From: Tricholoma matsutake
Lineage: Eukaryota; Basidiomycota; Agaricomycetes; Agaricales; Tricholomataceae
Length of the DNA: 64,000 bases
Direction: 5' to 3'
Assembly: GCA_026075535.2 (NCBI GenBank)
Contig: AP026538.1
Location: forward strand, 6,634,001 to 6,698,000
Each line of letters opens with the position of its first letter. Within the stretch, counting starts at the first letter, position 1. Both the position numbers and the translations under genes were made by a program. The notes below the pieces were generated by a model. The model was given only the letters and a program-made list of their open reading frames with translations, searched no databases and had not been told where the DNA came from. This document shows positions 58,529 through 64,000 of this stretch, piece after piece.

Positions 58529-61500
58529 TCAATACGAGAATACCATAAGCCAAGGGTTCAGCACAATCTATACGTCATTCATTGGGAAACTCAAAGCACA
58601 AGAGAGCAATGGAATCTCATACCGGGAATAAGATATGGCACCCCGACAGGAGACTAGAAGATGATATATAGGAGCTGAGCGGATAGATAAAGTCAGAAAA
58701 GCAGACACTCACGCAACAGGGAAGATAACAGCCCAGCCTTCTTTCCCGCCCACGCGCCACTGAATCGGAACAAGTGAGGTGGAGAGGATAACCACGCCCG
58801 CGATAAGGATGACAGAAAGTGATAATGGGAACCAGAATCTGTGGAGCAAAACAGCAAAACATTTAATAGGCGGGTTAAGGTAATGCGGAAATTCGATTAA
58901 AGTTTGTAATTTAAAATAAAAAAACACTTGCGGCGACGAACCTTTTAGCAATCTTTGGTATCTCCTTGAAGAAATTCGAACGCTGGACTTCCTTGATAGT
59001 CGCCGACCAGGATATATTGTACGAGAATAGGTGGGCAAGGATAGCCTGACTGACTGGGATGGATAGCCCTCCGAAGAAAAAGAAGCTACGGGGCACAGGA
59101 GGTGGGATGAGAAGACAATTGTCAACGTGGAGCAACGCCACATAAACTCACAAGAACGGAATCCACATGAGATTCTCAAAGAATCCACGCCACTGCAAGA
59201 TGGGGGATGTAAGCTCGCTGAAAGGGTAGGCAGGAGGCCTACCACTCACCAGCTGTTTATGGCCAAGACGGTATTCCAATAAAGTATATCCCACGTTCCC
59301 CGACCCATAAAATATGACGGTCGTCGCAAGCCAGATCTCGAAACTGTGAATGTAGAATCCGTCGACAGGGAACTGGAAGCCGAGGAGGATGTAGTTGATG
59401 ATGCCGATCGTGATGCCTGCCGCTATACCATAGTACGAGAACATGTCTGTATTGATGGTGTTAGTATAGTGGCGTTGAAGTGGGGTAGATGTGGTCAACG
59501 GACAGGCAAGCATTGAAATCTTGTAGTGGAGTGGTGCATCCGACCACATGAATCTGTGAATCTGGCGGGCGATGGGTCCTTTGCGGAACCATTCTACAAA
59601 GGGGTTGAATAATAGTCTGACAAAGTTGATTCAGAAATAAGTGGAAGGCTGGAACAGAATAGAAAACGCACTCGCTACAACCTACAAAACAACCATCCGT
59701 CGTGACCTTTTTTTTTTTCGAAAGCAGAATTTGAATGAATCATTCTCACCATAAGCATACTTTTGCCACCGATTCAACTCGTCATCTACACTAAGCGACA
59801 CACCCTCCTTGAAACCACCTTTCGAATATGTCGCCCAGCTGCAAACCAACCACCAGATGAGCACAACAAGTCGAGGCATATCAGAAATGACTAACCGGAT
59901 GGTATACCCCTTCATCATCAACCTGAGCGCCATATCGAAATCTTCCGAGACGTTCGATTCGGACCAGATCTTTTCCCGTCCGTCAGCCGTATCAACAAAG
60001 GCTGCGTCTTGAATGGCCCTCCATCTCAGAAATCTTAAGTACAAAGTTCAGGATCTGCGGAATAGGAAGACGGAGACGACGTACGCGTTGTGTCCCATGA
60101 AAGGCGCGACTTCGCCGTTTGCGCACGCTGAAAGTGCAATTGGTCAGTTGGCAGAGAGAAGGGTGATGGTATGTGGTACCCATGGAGATACACCGGTTAA
60201 TACGCCTTGTGAAATACGCGATGCCATTCTCGAAATAGTGGTGGGCGACTTGCATGACGTCTACAAGAGCATGAGTGTTTTCCCAACAAAGAGAAAAATG
60301 GGACCTACCAGATTCATGTTGGATAATCGCAACAGTAGGACACTCTCTCATCTCCCTAGCCGCATCTCTCAAACAATCCTACCGAAAAAAAAAATCCCCC
60401 ATCAGCCTAGATTCGCCTACCAAACAGCAAAAAGACCTACCTCCGGAACAACCGTATCGCTATCCACAAGCAACACCACCTCTCCCATCCTCGTCGCGCG
60501 CCCATTCGCAGCCCACGGACGATGCCGGCGCCCACTCTCCTCCCACACTTCCTCAATCGCCATCTGGAGCGCCTTTTCTTCCACACTGCCGGACCCATCA
60601 TCGGCAACAGCCATATTGCTGGTATTATTGCTACTGCTAGGTAGAGGTGGGAGTGGAAGCCCCGAGTCCTCGTCCACATCTTCCCCAGACAGGTTCTGGC
60701 TCTGGTATTGCATTCCGTATCCAACCCCTTGTTGAGCTGGAACTTGAGGAGTAGTTCCAGCCGTACCGGTTGTAGACATGCTTCCACGCGGGGCTGCTAT
60801 GTTGGTTCTGTTTGGGTTTGGGGTTTGCGGCAGGTTGGCGAGAAGTATTTCAAGGTGTTGTTCTACTTTCAGCGATAGTGAGAGCGCTGCATGTATCAAA
60901 CTTGGGAATCAAGAGGTGGACGTCGAGTACAGGTAGGGCAACAAACCATAGTTCATGTTTGATGCCTTTTTGAACCTGCCTGTTCGCTTGAACCCCTCGG
61001 GGGACGGATCGTGTTTCGGGCGTGCGACCCACCCGATGTTGTGGTTGGCATAAAAGGCAAGGCGCGCGTCGCGCGTGGCAGGGGGGAGAAGCTGTGTCGC
61101 CAACGTATTATAAAGTATGATGGCTCAAATAATGAAGATATACTGACTCGTAAACCGTCGTCGTTGATGAAAATTGTCGACGTCCCGCCCTGTCGCGCGT
61201 AGGTCTGCATTGCCTTCTTGAGTGACATGATCGACGGAGTACTGCAGGCAACTTGTTGATTTTTGGTAACGGCAAAGCAATAGAGGCATACAGGACAGTC
61301 TCTAGACTCTCTTTGAAGACGGGCATCTGAATGGTGATGTGGGGTAAGTCATTGTCGACGACCTTGTTGGAGCGCGGTTTGATGGCGGAGTAGTACTTGG
61401 AGTTGGTGTAAAAGTGCGCGATGGGACCGATACTGGGTACGAGTCAGGTGAAATCGAGGCGAAAAGGAAAACTACGTACACCATGGTCACGTTCTGGATG

Positions 61501-62974
61501 AGTTGGAGGGTGAAGAACTGTTACAAGAGAAAAGGTGGTTTTGGGAGAGGAAATGAGAGAGAGAAGAGAGACGAACGAGAGAAACACAGTACAGAAGAGG
61601 ACACACTGCGAGGAGTGCAAACCTCGCGTATGAACCGTCCAGGGTCCATTCTTGGAAGATGATTTCTGACAGCGATGATTAGATGAATACGGAGAAAAAA
61701 AGAGAAGCGTACTCATTCCGTTGCCGATGAACACTATGTATCGAAATTAGCTTTGGTAGAGAATAATAAGGGGTAAGAAGCGTACCCAAAGCCAGTGCTG
61801 CAGCCAGTCCATTGTAGACCGGTGAATACATCTGGACCGATCGCTTGTCTCTTTCCTCCACTTCCATTTCTGGATCCTGTCCTTGTTCCAAATCCATCCT
61901 AGGCGAAGATGGAGGGGTCGTGACAAAGCCAATCTTTTTACCATACCAATTACGTTTGACCCTTGTGCGAGCGTGGAGAGAGACTGTGGAGGACCTCTTT
62001 TCCTCGTCTCTCGTTCCCATGGCAGCATCTTCAGAAGAGGGAGGGGCGGAAGCAGGTTTCTCCGCCAACTGCGACGACTGGGGCATGGGTGGTCTAGGTA
62101 CTTGTCCCCTACCACTGAAGCTTACTGGCCTACTTGTTGGAGTCCCCGTGCGGGCAACGTGTAAAACCTCTACGCTTCCTGCAGCACTGGGACTGGCGGA
62201 ATGCATACTTGGGCTGGTGGTATGAGAGGCGAGAGTGGAAGGTGCAGCGGGGCGAGATCTCCAGAGAAGTTTAATGAGACGGTCTTCAAAGTCGTTGCAG
62301 GTAGGGATAATACGGTCTAGGGAATCGGACCAGATGATGAGGACGCGTTCGTCGCGCTGAGGAGGGGGTTGGACGAGGAACGCGACAAGGGAAAAAAAAA
62401 AGACGCACGATGAAAGCGGCACATTGCTCTTTGTCGGCGGTTGGGAGGATGAGCATGGTGTCGATGATCTGAATACGAGTATTGGCGTCTATGTAGATGC
62501 ATTGTTCGTCTGGACCACTGAGAAAAGGGTGAAGATCAGGACCAGGCACGAAATAACCTAAAATGGATAAGGGTTGCCGACGGCAAGTTTGACAGGATGA
62601 AAAAGGCGTGGATCTTGGGAGATTCGACACGATGCAAGTAAAGGCGGCACGCACACTTCTGCAAGAGCAGCATGAACAGCAGCACTCCTGAGTTTTACAG
62701 CGACGACAGGGTTTAGGGCGGCGACAGCGGTCTCGAAAGGCTCAAGACTCGCGTTTTCGTAAGGAAAAACGCGGAATTCCGGAGCAGAACCTGGGTGATT
62801 GTTGATGTATTCAATGACGACGGTAGATATAAAAAATAAGATAAACAGACCATGGTCAGAGACACGAAGGGCGACACCAGAGGAAATGTTCTCTTCATTT
62901 GGACGGAACCAAGCGTCGCCTTGAGTTTGACGAAAGATCCAATGAAGGAGAGCATCGTTCCTGTCATAGTCCAT
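58529..62974 (-). CDS. Family 2 glycosyltransferase, membrane polysaccharide synthase
   Basis: A multi-exon protein of about 1,000 residues, starting MDYDRNDALLHWIFRQTQGD. The N-terminal half is a fungal-specific region (ALRV, FRVFPYENASLEPFETAVAALNPVVAVK, IYIDANTRIQIIDTMLILP, ERVLIIWSDSLDRIIPTC) and a disordered stretch. The catalytic GT2 domain has LHMPVFKESLETV, TIFINDDG, ARPKHD, NMNYGL, VVLLVDSDTVVPE (DxD), GEVAPFMGHNAFLRW, SEDFDMALRLMMKGY (catalytic Asp) and ELNRWQKYAYG, corresponding to the Q/RxxRW block. About six membrane helices follow (MFSYYGIAAGITIGIINYILLG, FEIWLATTVIFYGSGNVGYTL, FFFFGGLSIPVSQAILAHLFSYN, LSVILIAGVVILSTSLV and others). It makes a processive beta-linked polysaccharide at the plasma membrane. 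Whether this is chitin-like, mixed-linkage glucan (Tft1-type) or another polymer is undetermined. The stop at 58529 depends on two small terminal exons. Confidence 0.78.
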
Positions 62975-63212
62975 GAAGGAGGAAGGAGAGAAAGAGAAGG
63001 ATGGCCATACGAAAGGTGGCGAGACGTGCTTTTTAGGGGGGAAGACAAGTATACAAGGTGATCGGGGTCCTTTACGTTGTGTGATGCGGAACTTTAACTC
63101 CATTAAATAAATATACGAATGGGGATATCACATGACTTTTATAATAGCTTCTCCGCGTCGACCACGACGACGTCGACGACGACACATTTCACCTTGAACC
63201 CTCTTAATCCAC
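62975..63212. promoter_or_regulatory. Shared divergent promoter of GT2 synthase and KRE6/SKN1 gene
   Basis: 238 bases separate the two start codons. The segment contains GTCGACCACGACGACGTCGA-type CGACG repeats (63156-63183) and an AT-rich TTAAATAAATATACG (63101-63115). No defined factor site can be named from sequence alone. Confidence 0.4.
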
Positions 63213-64000
63213 ATGCCTGACATTGTTCAAGACGATCTTGACGTCGAATCCAAATCTTTTAGACCATATCGCCGACGCTTCTCCATTGGTGATGTAGCTT
63301 CCGATTCCTCTGGCACACGTCCTCCTCCTTCCGCTTTTTCTTTTCCTTTCCAGGCTTATCCTGGTAACCCTGATCCTGGAATGTCGATACCAGGCCTTGG
63401 TCCTCGCAGAAATCCTTCTCTAGAGTCAATGACTGCTGCTGTTCAACGTTCTTATGCTGCTCTAGGTGTACTTGATCAGAACAATACTCTTCCTCGTTCT
63501 GGTAGTCTATCAGACTTACATCGTCCCTACGCTCCATTCATGGCTGATTCAACTCCTTCTCCTTCCAATTCCGTTTACAGAAACAGTGCTGCCGCAAACA
63601 TGATGCCTCCTGACCTCTCTGGCAATCCCTCTATTCCCCGCATTTCAAGCTCTCCTACTGTTTTCCGTGCTCCTTTCTTGTCTCCCGCTTCTCGTCCTAA
63701 TTCTTCCTTGTGGTCTCCTCCTTCAAGTAATAATCTCCTAAACACTGCTTCTCCAAACGCTTCCACTACCGCTCTCCCCATCTCCATTCCAAAATCAAAA
63801 CCACCCCTTCCTTCCACTAGACTCGCCGCTCCTCTTTCTCAAAGTGAAAAACCTTGGCTCAATCAACCAGACACACGCGCTCGTGCAGCTTGGTGGGTCA
63901 CCCTTGCTTGCTGGTTCGCTGGTCTCGCTGGCGCTGCTCTCTTATGCTGGTCTGGCGTAAGAGATGTAAAATCAAGAATGCTCAATCCAAACAATTTGTG
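63213..64000 (+). CDS. KRE6/SKN1-type beta-glucan synthesis protein (GH16), 5' part
   Basis: The frame is open from the ATG to the window edge (263 codons), so the gene is truncated at its 3' end. Residues 1-215 are a Ser/Pro/Asn-rich cytosolic region (MPDIVQDDLDVESKSFRPY; NPSLESMTAAVQRSYAALG). KPWLNQPDTRARAAWWVTLACWF then leads directly into a membrane anchor (residues about 228-250, WFAGLAGAALLCWSGV). This arrangement, a disordered cytosolic head, then P(D/K)xRxRxAWW and a single anchor, is that of Kre6/Skn1. Those are type II membrane proteins with a lumenal GH16 domain needed for beta-1,6-glucan synthesis. The catalytic domain lies beyond the window, so the family call rests on the N-terminal and anchor pattern. 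Confidence 0.72.
   Translation, partial: MPDIVQDDLDVESKSFRPYRRRFSIGDVASDSSGTRPPPSAFSFPFQAYPGNPDPGMSIPGLGPRRNPSLESMTAAVQRSYAALGVLDQNNTLPRSGSLSDLHRPYAPFMADSTPSPSNSVYRNSAAANMMPPDLSGNPSIPRISSSPTVFRAPFLSPASRPNSSLWSPPSSNNLLNTASPNASTTALPISIPKSKPPLPSTRLAAPLSQSEKPWLNQPDTRARAAWWVTLACWFAGLAGAALLCWSGVRDVKSRMLNPNNL

Overview
This window looks like nuclear DNA of a mushroom-forming basidiomycete (Agaricomycetes). The genes are cut by many introns of roughly 35-170 nt and spaced by short intergenic regions on both strands. Gene content is typical of the group: CPL1-like secreted cysteine-rich proteins, an Agaricomycete-type seven-helix membrane protein, a GT2 polysaccharide synthase beside a KRE6/SKN1 gene, a type II NADH dehydrogenase and a desaturase with a fused cytochrome b5 domain. 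I see no rRNA, CRISPR array, virus or intact transposon. All exon boundaries were read by eye from splice signals, reading-frame continuity and family conservation. They are best where frame and motif agree and weaker where noted.

Layout, left to right: mitochondrial HMG-box protein (-, cut by the left edge); Mediator subunit 8 (+); two tandem CPL1-like secreted proteins (+), the second with a large three-module C-terminal extension; delta-9-type acyl-CoA desaturase (-); SMP-30/lactonohydrolase-like secreted protein (+); mitochondrial aconitase (-); an unrecognised coiled-coil protein (-); mitochondrial ribosomal protein uS4m/Nam9 (+); two tandem small proteins resembling the small subunit of serine palmitoyltransferase (+); ferric reductase (-); alternative NADH dehydrogenase (-); gamma-tubulin complex protein GCP2/Spc97 (+); an ER-type CUE-domain protein (+); an indole-glycerol-phosphate synthase with a decayed PRAI domain (-); aldo-keto reductase (+); seven-helix membrane protein (+); two low-complexity or coiled-coil proteins (-); class I glutamine amidotransferase (+); Syn8-like SNARE (-); a GNAT acetyltransferase fused to an Mss4-like domain (-); GH95 alpha-L-fucosidase (-); eIF3 subunit L (-); a tRNA-Pro-like remnant; a GT2 polysaccharide synthase (-); and the 5' part of a KRE6/SKN1 glucan-synthesis gene (+, cut by the right edge).

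Most genes are unrelated housekeeping neighbours. Pairs that may be functionally or evolutionarily linked are the CPL1-like tandem pair, the small SPT-subunit-like tandem pair, and the divergent GT2 synthase/KRE6 pair, which share about 240 bp of upstream DNA and both concern cell-wall polysaccharide. The most unusual items are the GNAT-Mss4 fusion, the TRP1-type gene lacking its amidotransferase domain and PRAI active site, and the three-module cysteine-containing extension of the second CPL1-like protein.
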